64,000 nucleotides of DNA from Ovis canadensis (taxonomy: Eukaryota > Chordata > Mammalia > Artiodactyla > Bovidae), in NCBI RefSeq assembly GCF_042477335.2, contig NC_091247.1, positions 10,777,501-10,841,500 on the forward strand. Reading direction: 5' to 3'. Positions 11,609 to 22,967 of this stretch are shown piece after piece. A program made the translations under genes and the position numbers. The notes under the pieces were generated by a model. The model worked only from the letters and a program-made list of their open reading frames with translations. It was not told the DNA's origin and did no database searches. Every line of letters starts with the position of its first letter. Position 1 is the stretch's first letter.

Positions 11609-11825
11609 GTATGGGCTTCCCCTGTGGCTCAGCAGTAAAGAATCCGCCGGCAACGCAGGAGACACAGAACACATGGATTTGATTTCTGAGCTGGAAAGAT
11701 CCCCTGGAGGAGGAAATGGCATCCCACTCCAGTATTCTTGCCCGAAAAGTCCTACAGACAGAGGAACCTGGTGGGCTACAGTCCAAAGGGCTGCAGAGTT
11801 GGACAGGACTAGGCAACTAAGCAAG
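11609..11825 (+). mobile_element. Bov-tA SINE
   Basis: It runs from 'tgggcttcccctgtggctca' to 'ttggacaggactaggcaact'. Head and body are both present. Confidence 0.9.
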
Positions 11826-11877
11826 CACTCAGTCACAATGTACGAAGAATCTTAAAAAAAAATTTTTTTGTTGTTGT

Positions 11878-12047
11878 TTTTATTTATTTGCCTGTGCTGA
11901 GTCTCAATTGCAGTTGAGATCGTTAGTTGTGGCACATGAATTCCTAGTTGCGGCATGAGGGATCTTAGTTCCATGAACGGGGATCAAACCCAGGCCTCCT
12001 GCATTGGGAGCATGGAGTCTTAGCCACTGGACTACCAAGGAAGTCCC
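11878..12047 (-). mobile_element. CHR-type SINE
   Basis: The reverse copy has a T-rich start, 'ttagttgtggcacatgaatt', then 'ggatcaaacccaggcctcct' and ends 'ctaccaaggaagtccc'. Confidence 0.85.
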
Positions 12048-12526
12048 TTACAGTGTATGAAGTATCTTTAATGTAATCATATCTTATAGCTTTCACTGAT
12101 GACTTATTTCACTGTCTTGTATTACTCTTAGTTTTAAGTCCTTAAAGTTTTCCAAGTTTATTAAGCTCCTGATAGATAAATGGAGATTTTTTAATAGCAA
12201 AAATGTCTAGACCAAAAAAGTAACATGCTTACACTTTATGTACTTTTTGAAAATCATAGATATCAACACTTTTAATGGCTACGTATCAAACTGATAAATC
12301 ATAACATCATTTCAAAATGGAAATTGTTTACTCCTGATAGATTTTAAATGCAAAATTCATGCAAATTAAAAAACTCTACAATACAGAAATGTTAAATAGA
12401 AAATTAATACTTTATAAAGCTTATTTTAAAAATACATGGCATAGGACTCATTGAGTAACTTGCTTTTTTATTTAATAATAGTTTATTTTGCTAAGTTTAT
12501 AAGTTAATTCTAAAAGTTTTGTGGGG
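12048..12526. other. AT-rich intergenic stretch
   Basis: I see no repeat family, exon or regulatory site here that I could defend. Confidence 0.35.
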
Positions 12527-12645
12527 GACTTCCCTGGTGGTCCAGCTAACACTCCATGCTCCCAAAGCAGGGGGCCAAGGTTCGAGCCATGGTCAGAGAA
12601 CTAGATCCCACATGACACAAGACCCAGTGCAGCCAAATACATAAA
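12527..12645 (+). mobile_element. CHR-2-type SINE
   Basis: 'gggacttccctggtggtcca' to 'cccagtgcagccaaatac' and an A-rich tail. Confidence 0.85.
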
Positions 12646-12759
12646 ATTTTAATAAAAAATAAAATTTATATGGAAATACAATTGCCATGATTAGCCAAAG
12701 ACACTCCTGAAGAAGAGCAGCATGGAAGGACTTATCCTACCAGATACCAAAATTTATTA

Positions 12760-12982
12760 CAGTTGACTCTTGAACAATGTGTGGGGTTAGAGATACCAGC
12801 CCTCTGCATAACAGAAAATCCAACTGTAACTTATAGTTAGCCCTCTGTATTCACAGTTCTACATCCACAAATTCAACGAACCTTGGATTCTGTACTACTG
12901 TACTATTTCTTATTGAAAACAATCCATGTGTAAGTGGATCCATGCAGTTCAAACCTGTGTGTCGCTCAAAGTCCAGCTCTAT
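12760..12982 (+). mobile_element. Tigger-type DNA transposon fossil (MER2-like)
   Basis: The left end 'cagttgactcttgaacaatg' and right end '...gtgtcgctcaaagtccag' are related inverted termini. The interior ('ctgcataacagaaaatccaa', 'agttagccctctgtattcac') matches the non-autonomous Tigger relatives I know as MER2. The subfamily name is from memory. Confidence 0.6.
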
Positions 12983-13168
12983 ACAGCTATAGAAATTAAG
13001 ACAGAGACTCACAAAACACTGATATTAAAAATGGTGTTGGGACAATTGAGTATCCATATGGGAAAAAATTCATTTTACTCACACTATGTATAACTTACAT
13101 ATATCAAAAAATAAATTCCAAGTAAATTATATAGATCTGAGAGAGACAGGTTTAAAAATGTAAGTTTT

Positions 13169-13285
13169 AGGGACTTCCCTTGTGGTCTAGTGGTTAGGAC
13201 TCTGCACTATCAAAGCACTGGTTTAATACTTGGCTGAGAACTAAGATCCTACATGCTGCAGGACATGGCCAGTTAATTAATTAAA
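13169..13285 (+). mobile_element. CHR-2-type SINE
   Basis: 'gggacttcccttgtggtcta' through 'gcaggacatggccagttaa'; a diverged copy. Confidence 0.8.
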
Positions 13286-14439
13286 ACAATAAAAAGTAAG
13301 TTTTTAGCAGATAATTAAGAACAAGATCTTCTTGATCTCAGGATAAGGAAAGATTTCTTAAACAAGACATAAAAAAGCAGAACCATAAAAGAAAAAAAAT
13401 TGATGTTTTCCGTTTGTCAAACTATCTGGCCATCAAAGATAGCATTAAGTTCTAACTTAATTTTAGTGATGGTTACATGAATCTATCCATCAGATAAAAC
13501 AGTATAAGACTGCTTTCTAGCCTCTGCTCTCAGTAGGGATGTTCTTCTCCGGAGGTTCGGGTGGGTTGGGGTGAGCTGCCACCAGGCCTCTGAGGGCCAG
13601 GTCCCTGGCATGCAGACTCCCTGGGTCTGGAGAGGTTCCTGTCGCAACCCTGCTGGCCCGAGGTTTCTGCGTCCTGAACACTGGAGGGCGGTGCCCTGGT
13701 GTGAGAACTCAGGAGGCCCCAAAGAGGCCCCAGGTCTGCCTTTCCACGTCAGGAGATGGGACGATGGGGGTGAGTTTATTGCTCATCGATTGTATGTCAG
13801 GGAATTTTTAATAGAAGAGGGGATTTTTTGCGTGTGAAAGGGAAAGGCTTCACAATATAACTGCAGGTATGTTGACCTTGTCAAAGAGTGAAATCAGGTC
13901 AACGCTGAAGTGCCACTTAAGGTTTAGATCTTGATAATTGTGTCAAGGTGCAGAATTTGGCAGAAATGAGTACCACCAGCCTTGCAGGTGAAAGATGGAG
14001 GCTTGAAGCACAGATGGCTGCCAGGTGAATACTTACTATCTGGGAGCACACAGATTATCTAAGGCTGTCCTTGGTGAGGAATTTGACAACTTCATATCAG
14101 GAGCTGCTTAGAGTATTTAAAACTTACAAGGTTACTAAAAACTACTGCTTTTGGACAGTCCATAAATGTACATATAAAACAGTGGGGCTATAAATTAAAT
14201 ACTAATGCTTCTTGGAAAAAAACTGTATAGGATTATATACAAACATACACACAGGCTAAAAAGATGGTAGAAACTGAATGCAATGTGTGATCTAGTTAAA
14301 AGTAATGGTCTGATGTCAACTTCCTAGTTTTTCCAACTATGTAAGATGTCACTTTACACCTTACATCCTCCATCTTACACTGGAGGAACCTGAGTGAAGG
14401 GTACATGGGATTCTAGTATTTTGTTGCTGTTTTTGTTGT
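13286..14439. other. Unassigned intergenic stretch with GC-rich core
   Basis: About 13500-13760 is clearly GC-richer than its flanks and open on both strands (about 80-88 codons). No splice-flanked exon, LTR end or known family is recognisable. The flanks are plain AT-rich sequence. Confidence 0.3.
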
Positions 14440-14937
14440 TCAGTCGCTCAGTCATGTCCAATTCTTTGTGACACCATGGACCGCAGCACTCCAGACTTCC
14501 CTGCCCTCCACTATCTTCCAGGGTTTGCTCAGACTCGTGTCCATTAAGTCAGTGATGCCATCCAACTTTCTCATCCTCTGCTGGCCCCTCTCCTCCTACC
14601 CTCAATCTTTCCCACCATCAGGGTCCTTTCCAGTGAGTCAGCTCTTTGCATCACATGGCCAAAGTATTGGAAATTCAGCATCAATCCTTCCAATGAATAT
14701 TCAGGGTTGATTTTCTTTAGGATTGACTGGTTTGATCTCCTTGCTGTCCAGGAGACTCTCGAGTCTTCCCTAATACCACAATTCAAAAACATCAGTTCTT
14801 TGGCACTCAGCCTTCTTTATGGTCCAACTCTCACATCCTTACAAGACACTGGAAAAACCATAGCTTTGACTATACAGCTCTTTAATGGCAAAGTAACTTT
14901 CCGCAAGTCTGCAATGCTTTCAAAAGTAAAAGGTTTT
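14440..14937 (-). mobile_element. BovB LINE 3' fragment
   Basis: The reverse copy starts 'gttgttcagtcgctcagtca' and extends into the C-terminal coding part ('tatggtccaactctcacatc'). It is 5'-truncated and well diverged. Confidence 0.9.
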
Positions 14938-15084
14938 TAAAGACACTAGGAAGAGTTGAAAACACAGTGTGGTGAAAGGGTATTTGCAATACATATAACT
15001 GAAAAAATGACTAATATGTAGAATATAAAGAACTAATTACAAAATAAAACTCTAAATCGAGAAAAGGACAATTTCAGAAAATAA

Positions 15085-15395
15085 ATCAAGAAAGACAAAT
15101 GTCATATCGTGTATATGTGGAATCTAAAAAAAAATTATACAAACTTATTTATAAAAACAGAAACAGATTCACAGACTAAGAGAACGGACTTCTGGGTACC
15201 AGGGGCAAAGTGTGGGAGGGAGGGATAGATTGGGAGTTTGAGATTGACATGTGCACACTGTTATATTTAAAGTAAAGAACCAATAGAGACCTACTGTTTA
15301 GCACAGGGAACTCTGCTCAGCATTCTGTAATAACCTAAATGGGAAAGGAATTTGAAAAAGAATAGAAAAAGGAAAAAACAAGAACACATGCCTGG
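15085..15395 (+). mobile_element. L1 3' end fragment
   Basis: 'aaacagattcacagactaag', 'gacctactgtttagcacagg' and 'gaatttgaaaaagaatag' are the ordered landmarks of the ruminant L1 3' region. Confidence 0.8.
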
Positions 15396-15579
15396 GGTTT
15401 TTGAGCCACTTTGTACTAGTTCGGCTGGTTTATACTAACAAGTACGTATTCTCTGGTGAACATCTTCCCTCTGGATGTGCACTGTATACCTGATGGACCC
15501 CCAGTAAAAACCCTGGACTCCTGGGCTCAGATGAGCTTCCTTGATTGGCAACATTCTGTGCATGTTGTCACACATTGTT

Positions 15580-16500
15580 CAGCTCAGTTCAGTTCAGTCG
15601 CTCAGTCGTGTCTGACTCTGCAACCCCATGAATCGCAGCACGCCAGGCCTCCCTGTCCATCACCAACTCCCGGAGTTCACTCAGACTCATGTCCATCGAG
15701 TTGGTGATGCCATCCAGCCATCTCATCTTCTCCTCCTGCCCCCAATCCCTCCCAGCATCAGTCTTCTCCAATGAGTCAACTCTTCGCATGAGGTGGCCAA
15801 AGTATTGGAGTTTCAGCTTCAGCATCAGTCCTTCAGTACCCAGGACTGATCTCCTTTGGGATGGACTGGTTGGATCTCCTTGCAGTCCAAGGGACTCTCA
15901 AGAGTCTTCTCCAATACCACAGTTTAAAAGCATCAATTCTTCGGTGCTCAGCTTTCTTCACAGTCCAACTCTCACATCCATACATGACCACAGGAAAAAC
16001 CATAGCCTTGACTAGACGGATCTTTGTTGGCAAAGTAATATCTCTGCTTTTGAATATGCTATCTAGGTTGGTCATAACTTTCCTTCCAAGGAGTAAGCAT
16101 CTTTTAATTTCATGGCTGCAGTCACCATCTGCAGTGATTTTGGAGCCCAAAATAATAAAGTCTGACACTGTTTCCACTGTCTCCCCATCTATTTCCCATG
16201 AAGTGATGGGACCAGATGCCATGATCTTCATTTTCTGAATGTTGAGCTTTAAGCGAACTTTTTCACTCTCCTCTTTCACTTTCATCAAGAGGCTTTTTAG
16301 TTCCTCTTCACTTTCTGCCATAAGGGTGGTGTCATCTGCATATCTGAAGTCATTGATATTTCTCCCGGCAATCTTGATTCCAGCTTGTGCTTCTTCCAGC
16401 CCAGCGTTTCTCATGATGTACTCTGCATATAATTTAAATAAGCAGGGTGACGATATACAGCCTTGATGTACTCCTTTTCTTATTTGGAACCTGGAGCAAT
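15580..16500 (-). mobile_element. BovB LINE, 5'-truncated, long open RT C-terminal part
   Basis: The minus strand keeps an open frame of 224 codons (16507-15833) covering the end of the reverse transcriptase, with catalytic YADD intact in '[13 protein letters not shown]' near 16340, followed by the conserved BovB C-terminus ('[12 protein letters not shown]'). The 3' end at 15580 shows the characteristic 'cagttcagttcagtcgctca'. It lies between GAPVD1 and HSPA5. BovB is an RTE-type non-LTR retrotransposon known for horizontal transfer between reptiles and ruminants. Confidence 0.95.
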
Positions 16501-16589
16501 TAATCATGTCTTATGTTACCCCACTGAGAGAAGATTCTTAGAAATCTGGACTTCTGATTTCCCTGTGCCTATTTTGCTAATTTTATTTT

Positions 16590-16735
16590 GTTGTGCTTGT
16601 TCAGTCACTAAGTCATGTCTGACACTTTGCGACACCATGGACTGCAGCACACCAGGTTCCTCTGTCCTCCACTATCTCCTGGAGTTTGCTCAAATTCATG
16701 TCCATCAAGTCAGTGATGCTATCTAACCATCTCAT
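16590..16735 (-). mobile_element. BovB/Bov-A2 3' fragment
   Basis: 'tgttcagtcactaagtcatg' through 'gtcagtgatgctatctaacc' is a short reverse BovB 3' piece. Confidence 0.85.
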
Positions 16736-16773
16736 TGCTATGTTATGTAATATATGTTATGTAATAAACCATA

Positions 16774-16894
16774 ACTGCTGCTGCTAAGTCTCTTCAGTCG
16801 TGTCCGACTCTGTGCAACCCCATAGATGGCAGCCCATCAGGCTCCACCGTCCCTGGAATTCTCCAGGCAAGAACACTGGAGTGGGTTGCCATTT
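16774..16894 (-). mobile_element. Bov-A SINE monomer
   Basis: It begins with a GCT run ('gctgctgctaagtctcttca') and ends 'ggagtgggttgccatttt'. Confidence 0.85.
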
Positions 16895-17149
16895 TAACTA
16901 TGAACCCCATAAAAGAAATCAAAATGACCAATAAAAATATGAATAAGTACACAACTCCATTTAAAATCAGAGAAATTAAAACCACAATGAGAAGCGAGTA
17001 CACATGCCTCAGACTGTCAAATAAAGTTTATATCAAGTGTTGACAATGACATGAACACGTGGACTTCTCATAAACTTCTGGTGAGAGTGTACACTTGGAA
17101 AGCAGTTCAACACGATCTACTATATTTGAAACATATTTAAACCTTTTGA

Positions 17150-17528
17150 AGATATTTAAACCCTAGACAGCATGTTAAAAAGCAGGGCATTACTTTGCCA
17201 ACAAAGGTCCATATAGTCAAAACTATGGTTTTTCCAGGGTTTGGAAAGGAAATCAGTCCTGAATGTTCACTGGAAGGACTGATGCTGAAGCTGAAGCTCC
17301 AATACTTTGGCCGCCTGATGTGAAGAGCTGCCTCATTGGAAAAGACTCTGATGCTGGGAAAAACTGAAGGCAGGAGGAGATGACAGAGGATGAGATGGTT
17401 GGATGATATCACCGACTCGAAGGACAAGCTTGAGCAAGCTCCAGGAGCTGGTGATGGACAGGGAAGCCTGGTGTGCTGTAGTCTATGGGGTCACAGAGTC
17501 GGACACAACGGAATGACTGAACTGACTG
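17150..17528 (+). mobile_element. BovB LINE 3' fragment with internal deletion
   Basis: It is flanked by the perfect 11-bp duplication AAACCTTTTGA (17139-17149 and 17529-17539). After 'ggtttttccagg' near 17238 it jumps directly to the 3' part ('ggaaatcagtcctgaatgtt'), so an internal segment is missing. It ends 'atgactgaactgactg'. Confidence 0.9.
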
Positions 17529-17545
17529 AAACCTTTTGATCCTTG

Positions 17546-17768
17546 TGTATGCTCAGTCGCTCAGTTGTGTCAGGCTCTGCAACCCAATGGACTGTACCCA
17601 TCAAGCTCCTCTGTCCATGATTTTTTCTGGCAAGAATACTGAAGCATGTTGCCATTTCCTAGTCCAGGGTATCTTTCCCACCCAGGGATCAAACCTGCAT
17701 CTCTTACACCTCCTGCATTGGGAGGAGGGGGGCCCTCCTCCTCCCAATGTGTAGCCTGGGAAGCCCCC
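17546..17768 (-). mobile_element. Bov-tA SINE with internal palindrome
   Basis: The reverse copy runs from 'tatgctcagtcgctcagttg' to 'gtagcctgggaagccccc'. Inside the tRNA-like head, 17716-17749 is a 34-nt near-perfect inverted repeat that normal copies in this window lack. Confidence 0.85.
17716..17749. repeat. 34-nt palindrome
   Basis: The left arm, read from 17716, starts CATTGGGAGGAGG; the right arm ends CCTCCTCCCAATG at 17749. Sixteen of 17 base pairs match, with no loop, centred at 17732/17733. Confidence 0.9.
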
Positions 17769-18127
17769 ATACTACACACCTGATCTTAGCCAAAACCCTG
17801 GTCATACACTGTAGAGAAATTCATGTACGTGTGTACCAAGAATCATGAAGAATGTTCACAGTAGCATTGTTCATAATAGCCAAAATACTAAATACAACCT
17901 AAATTGTGCTGTCTTGGGGATACTAAACAATTGAATGAATTAGAGCTACACATAACAATAAGGATAAAACTTTAAAACAATGTGAGTGAAAGAAGCCAGA
18001 CACGAGTATATATACTCTTGGGTTCCGTTACATCAAGTGAAAAAATACAAAGGAATCTAAACCATGATGTGTGAGGAGGTATTTTTACATGGTTAAGTTC
18101 TGAAGACTGTAACAATAAAGTCACTTT

Positions 18128-18453
18128 AAAAAAATATATTTATTTATTTATTTTTGGCTGCGCTCAGTCTTCATTGCTGCGGGCAGGTTTTCTCTAGAAA
18201 CAGTGAGCCTGGGCTACTTTCTGGTTGCCGTGTGCGGGCTTCTCATTGCAGTGGTTTCCCTTGTTGCAGAGCACGCGCTCTAGGATGTGCAGCCTTCAGC
18301 TGCTGCAGCTCTTAGCACACAGGCTCAATAGTTGTGGGCACACAGGCTCAGCTGCCCCACGGCATGCAGAATCTTCCCAGACCAGGGATCAAACCTATAT
18401 CTTCTGCATTGGCAGGCAGCTTCTTAATCACTGGACCACCAGGGAAGTCCAGA
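18128..18453 (-). mobile_element. Long CHR-type SINE inside L1
   Basis: The reverse copy runs from 'atttatttatttttggctgc' to 'ggaccaccagggaagtcc'. The perfect 11-bp duplication AAAGTCACTTT flanks it at 18117-18127 and 18454-18464. Confidence 0.9.
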
Positions 18454-19073
18454 AAAGTCACTTTTTTTCATGGAGAAGGGGACTGTGCTAGGGGAAAAAA
18501 TGAGGACTTCTGGGTACTGACAACATTCTATTCCTTGGCCTAGTTATTGAATACTTAGGGATTCACTCATGTTTTTCATTAAACTGTACATTTGTATTTT
18601 CTGCATCCACACTGTAATTTATAATAAAACGGTTTAAAATGTATAAAACATTCATCATGTAGTAGATACTCAATTCAGGGCACCCAGTATGACATTTAAA
18701 AAAAATGAAGGCAGCTGATTTGTGACAATCTCCAAGAAACACAGCTAAGTGGATAAAGGAGCAGAAACCATTTGTGCACTATCCTCTACCATTGGTTTTA
18801 AAACTGGGTTACACACACACACACATTGCATGTGAATAAAACATCTCTAGAAGGTACTATCAGAAAGCAGTGACAGCAATAACCTTCACTTGTGTAGGGT
18901 AACAGGGCTGGGGACTGGGTGGCAGGCCAACTTATTTTCACTGTATACTGTACCCTTTGAATTATATGCTACGTATATATTATTTCCTATTTTAAAAATT
19001 TAGAAATTTAAGACATCAAATATTGTCACTCAAAATCAACAGGTAGCTCTTTATGCTCAGTCCTTCCTCTTTT

Positions 19074-19211
19074 CTTTTTTAAATTTATTTGGCTGCACTG
19101 GGCCTTAGTTGTGGCATGTGGGATATAGTCCCCTGAAGAACAAGGATCAAACCCAGGCCCCCAGCCTTGCAAGGGTGGAACCTTAGCCACTGGACCACCC
19201 GGGAGGTCCCC
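19074..19211 (-). mobile_element. CHR-type SINE
   Basis: 'tttatttggctgcactgggc' through 'ggaccacccgggaggtcccc'. Confidence 0.85.
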
Positions 19212-19412
19212 TCCGTAGCTTACTGTACTTCAAAGGAAAACTTTTAAAATGAACACTTTATGTATAAAATACTTTATAATTAATCAAGTACCTCAATCAT
19301 AAGTAGCTTTGTGAGGAGGCACAATTACATCCATTTTAAAAGCGAAGTCACTCAGTCATGTCCGACTTTACAGACTAGTAAACAGAGCTTTAGAGAGATT
19401 CAGTGACTTACC

Positions 19413-19620
19413 CTAAAGTGAAGTCACTCAGTCGTGTCCAACTCTTTGGGACCCCATGGACTGTAGCGTACCAGGCTCCTCTGTCCCTGGGATTCTCCAA
19501 GCAGGAATACTGGAGTGGGTTGCCATTTCCTTCTCCAGGAGATCTTCCCAACCCAGGGATCGAACCAGGGTCTCCCATATTGCAGGCAGACGCTTTACCA
19601 TCTGAGCCACCAGGGAAGTC
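19413..19620 (-). mobile_element. Bov-tA SINE
   Basis: 'gtgaagtcactcagtcgtgt' to 'tgagccaccagggaagtca'. A short extra Bov-A stub lies just before, at 19341-19372. Confidence 0.9.
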
Positions 19621-20729
19621 AATGCCAATTCGTGACAGAACTGGAACTCATTTTTATGCCTGTGAACTCTGTGATCCTTCTTCTCTATCACGCTGACACA
19701 ATATATCCTCCTAAATCCCTTTCACCAAAAATATTTATGTGAAGAACAGAAAACACACCATCTGTTACTTTTCACTTGTGTGTGGGGAAGGTTCTCTATT
19801 AAAGTCACTTTTTAAGTGAAGACAAAAAAACTTATTGAATGATACATTGCACTATCAGAAGTACTAAAATATCCTATAAGATTCATACTTCCTATTACTC
19901 CCAGCTTGGGTAATGGGGAGATATACTTTTCTCTCACTCTCTTGTTTAACGAAGGCTGAGGAATTATTCGGTCTCTTAATCAAAAAAGACATCTTATGCA
20001 GCCAATACAAGAGAGTAATTAGATGTAACACTTTTCAAAGCATTTCCAAAAATTTTTGTCAAATTCAATGAGATCACCAAACACTATTTTCCGTAGAAAG
20101 TAATCTTAAAAATTAACTCTCAAGAGGTGGTTTGCTTGAAGACTTCTAAAATTTATTCTCATAGTATATTTACATGATAAATAATAGCATTACCACTACT
20201 GTACAACTTTCACATACAATATCTCATTTGATCCTTGAAACAAGCCACCAAGACAAGGAAGGACAGAAATTCCTGACATTCAATAGAAGAAGAAACTGAG
20301 GCTCTGGGAGGTTGCGTGTTTCCACGGTCATATGCCTTCTTAGCTGAATATTCTCTCCAACAAAGTATGTGAACTTACCAGGGTGTAAATATTCAACTTG
20401 TTGATTACATTGGCCTTTTCCTTCTTGCGCTATGCCTTTAATTCCCTTTCAGAAAGGAAGATTTAGGAGCTAAATAACATCTAATCCTAATCAACTGTAA
20501 CTCTGCTTAGCTTTCTGAGATCAGATGGGAAATAGAAATGTATTTTCTTATCCATAAGGGCACAAGTAAACTGAGCTTGTTTAAATTACTGGATAAAAAT
20601 CTACATTTGTCTATCACCAATATCAAAATACTTGCAAACTATGTAACTACTCTATATCCTAAAAACTACAGAAGTCTTATAAACCTGAAGTTCAGGATGA
20701 CAATCCAGACTACAGAAATTAAAAATTGA

Positions 20730-20940
20730 CCTGCCAAAGCTCAAATTCTGGTTCTGTATCTTTTCAGCTGTGTGACCTCCTGGCCAAGTTTCTTTACCTC
20801 TTAGAGCTTCATACTCCTTATCTCCAAAGTAGGGATTTAAAAAATATTTACCTAAGGATTAAAATATTGCACTTACAGCATTTAGCATAGTGTTTAGCAC
20901 TAAAATATTGATAACTTAGCACTGTTATTATTATTGGTAT
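20730..20940 (+). mobile_element. MIR SINE
   Basis: The order 'cagctgtgtgacctcctggc', 'tttctttacctcttagagct', 'ccaaagtagggatt' and 'tttagcatagtgtttagcac' follows the MIR consensus. Confidence 0.65.
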
Positions 20941-21682
20941 TTAACATTCAGCAAACTAGATTTATTTACTGATTTTCCTACTCCATCCATAAATGATTGC
21001 ACTTTGGAATACACTATAATTTACCTAATATATTTGACTTTTAAAAATACTATAACCACCAACATGTTCAATTCTCTTTAGCAGTTAGCCAGATACCACT
21101 TTTCTAAATCTCAGAAAAGGAGAGCTGCAAAGGTTACTCCATCAATCAAGGATGAGGCTGAAATTGAGAGCTGTTTTTAAAGGATATGGACTATGATACA
21201 TACAGAAAATTTGCTTGAAATGATATGTAACTGCAATGTGGTGGAATGGGGATGTCTATCTTGATAATGGACTGATGTAACTTGAAGGGTAGTTGTTACA
21301 GCAGTATTACAAGCCCTGTGAAAGAGATGCATGATGCAACTTCAATTGTAAAAATGGAGTCAACACTGAGTCACCAGCATAACCTTTGAGGAGCACTAAA
21401 GGAGAAAGAAAAATTCCTGAGTACTGACTCCTAGTCTCAGCATCTTAGTCAACTGTGTGTAAGATGTTTCAGTGCTATTTGGACAGAGTATTGCTCATAC
21501 CAATGAATCTCAGGAAACCATTTAGTGCAAAAAATACTGGAGTCACTAGCTCCCGACTGTGGTTAAGTCCCACAAATTTACTGTAAGCATCTCAAAATAT
21601 TTTTTTATCAGGCTTTTGACCCATCTCTAGTAGGGCCTCTAAAATGATTTGTTGCATAAGTGAACTTAATTTTAAAAAACTG

Positions 21683-21785
21683 TTGGGAGCCCTGTGGCAG
21701 TTCAGTAGTTCCAATGCAGGGGACATGGGTTTGATCCCTGGTTGGGGAACTAATACCCCACATGCTCTAAACTGAGGACAAAGAA
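21683..21785 (+). mobile_element. CHR-2-type SINE, diverged
   Basis: 'gggagccctgtggcagttca', 'gggtttgatccctggttggg' and 'actaataccccacatgctc' identify it. Confidence 0.7.
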
Positions 21786-21819
21786 CAAATTTAAAAACTT
21801 ATTATGAGGATTGGCTACA

Positions 21820-21990
21820 GAGTCAAGCTTACTTGGATATCAATAATAACTCTATTACTTAGCAGCTCTGTGACAATTAATCTCTTTAGTCTCAATTTTC
21901 TCATCTGTAAAATGGGAAATGCCAAGTATTGAACTGTAAGGACCAAAAGGCAAAAGAATAATGTTTGGCACATAGTAAGGCTAAAGTAAA
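21820..21990 (+). mobile_element. MIR SINE
   Basis: 'agcagctctgtgacaattaa', 'tctcatctgtaaaatgggaa' and 'tggcacatagtaaggctaaa' are in consensus order. Confidence 0.7.
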
Positions 21991-22875
21991 TAGCAGCCTT
22001 TATACTTTTTGCTACAAGAGTATGGCAATATCCAGAGGTCTTTGTCCATTAAATACGTTTAGCACAATAGGACCTTTTCCAGAAGTGAAAGTAAAAAGGT
22101 ATCAATAAAGGATGAAGAAGGCATTGTAAATGATAATCTGAGCCACAAAAGGAAATGATGGCAAGGAGAGGGAAGACAAGGGGTGACAAGCTAGAAAAAT
22201 GATACATCCCAAGGTGGGAGTGATGGCATTAGCACGCTCTTAAGGGCAGGGTTGCCATGTGTAGGGGACTCTGTATAGGAGCCAATTACTTTGGTCAGGT
22301 CTGTGCCGGGACTTACCGTGGGGTAAGGCAATGTGGGGAGACCTGGGAAACACGGGTGCCGGGGCATGTGAGTAGCAGGAGCCATGATTCGCGACCGGGC
22401 AGTGCCCAGCTTAGGTCCCAACTAGAGAGCAGCGGCCTGATGAGCAACACAAGACCCCAGGACACTAGTACCTGTGGCAGCTATTGAGGACAGAGAAATT
22501 TGTTCGGAGGTGATTACAACATCTACGCTGACACCTGCCTGCCTGGGACGGGATGAAGGCGGGGAGGAGAAAACAGCCGCTTCCCTCGAGAGAGACGGAG
22601 GAAGGTCAGGCGGGCGGGTCGTGGAGAAGGCACAGACTCAAGTCCTACTGCCTCGAGGGGATCTGGCACGCCGGACGGGCCCGGATCCCCTCAGGGCCCA
22701 GCGTGGAGGTGGGACCTCAGCTGTTACCGGCGGAAACCACCTCGGTGTGAGAGATCCCGTCACTGACAGGCAGCTGCTAAACCAACGGAGCGGGAGCACG
22801 GGGCGGATGTTGTGTCTCATTGGTGATTGTTGGGCGCGCCCAACAGCCAATGAGTCAGCCCGGGGGGCGTAGCGA

Positions 22876-22881
22876 TGACGT
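22876..22881 (+). promoter_or_regulatory. CRE-like site of HSPA5
   Basis: TGACGT in GCGATGACGTTTGC; it corresponds in place to the ATF4/CREB-responsive element of mammalian GRP78 promoters. Confidence 0.65.
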
Positions 22882-22934
22882 TTGCTGCGGAGGAGGCCGC
22901 TTCGAATCCGCAGCGGCCAGCTTGGTGGCCTGGA

Positions 22935-22954
22935 CCAATCAGCGACGTCCAACG
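22935..22954 (+). promoter_or_regulatory. Variant ER stress response element
   Basis: CCAAT, nine bases, then CCAACG. The spacing is right, but the second half is CCAAC rather than CCACG, so ATF6 binding may be weaker. Confidence 0.7.
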
Positions 22955-22967
22955 AGCTGCGCCTTCG

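Larger units (their letters stand above)
16895..18660 (+). mobile_element. L1 fossil broken up by later insertions
   Basis: L1 ORF2 3' sequence ('aaatcagagaaattaaaacc') starts at about 16970. It continues between insertions at 17770-18116 ('gtagcattgttcataatagc') and 18465-18660 ('ttctgggtactgacaacatt', final A-rich end). Three younger elements interrupt it; two have perfect 11-bp target duplications. Confidence 0.75.
19621..22470. other. Intergenic stretch upstream of HSPA5
   Basis: MIR elements and one CHR-2 SINE are listed separately. The remainder, including 19800-20200 and 21000-21680, shows no exon or motif I can name. A consensus minus-strand donor at 22317 is noted in the findings. 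Confidence 0.35.

Noticed and set aside
22474-22872. 132-codon plus-strand frame upstream of HSPA5
   Set aside because: It overlaps the HSPA5 promoter elements, has no splice support and looks like composition-driven openness.
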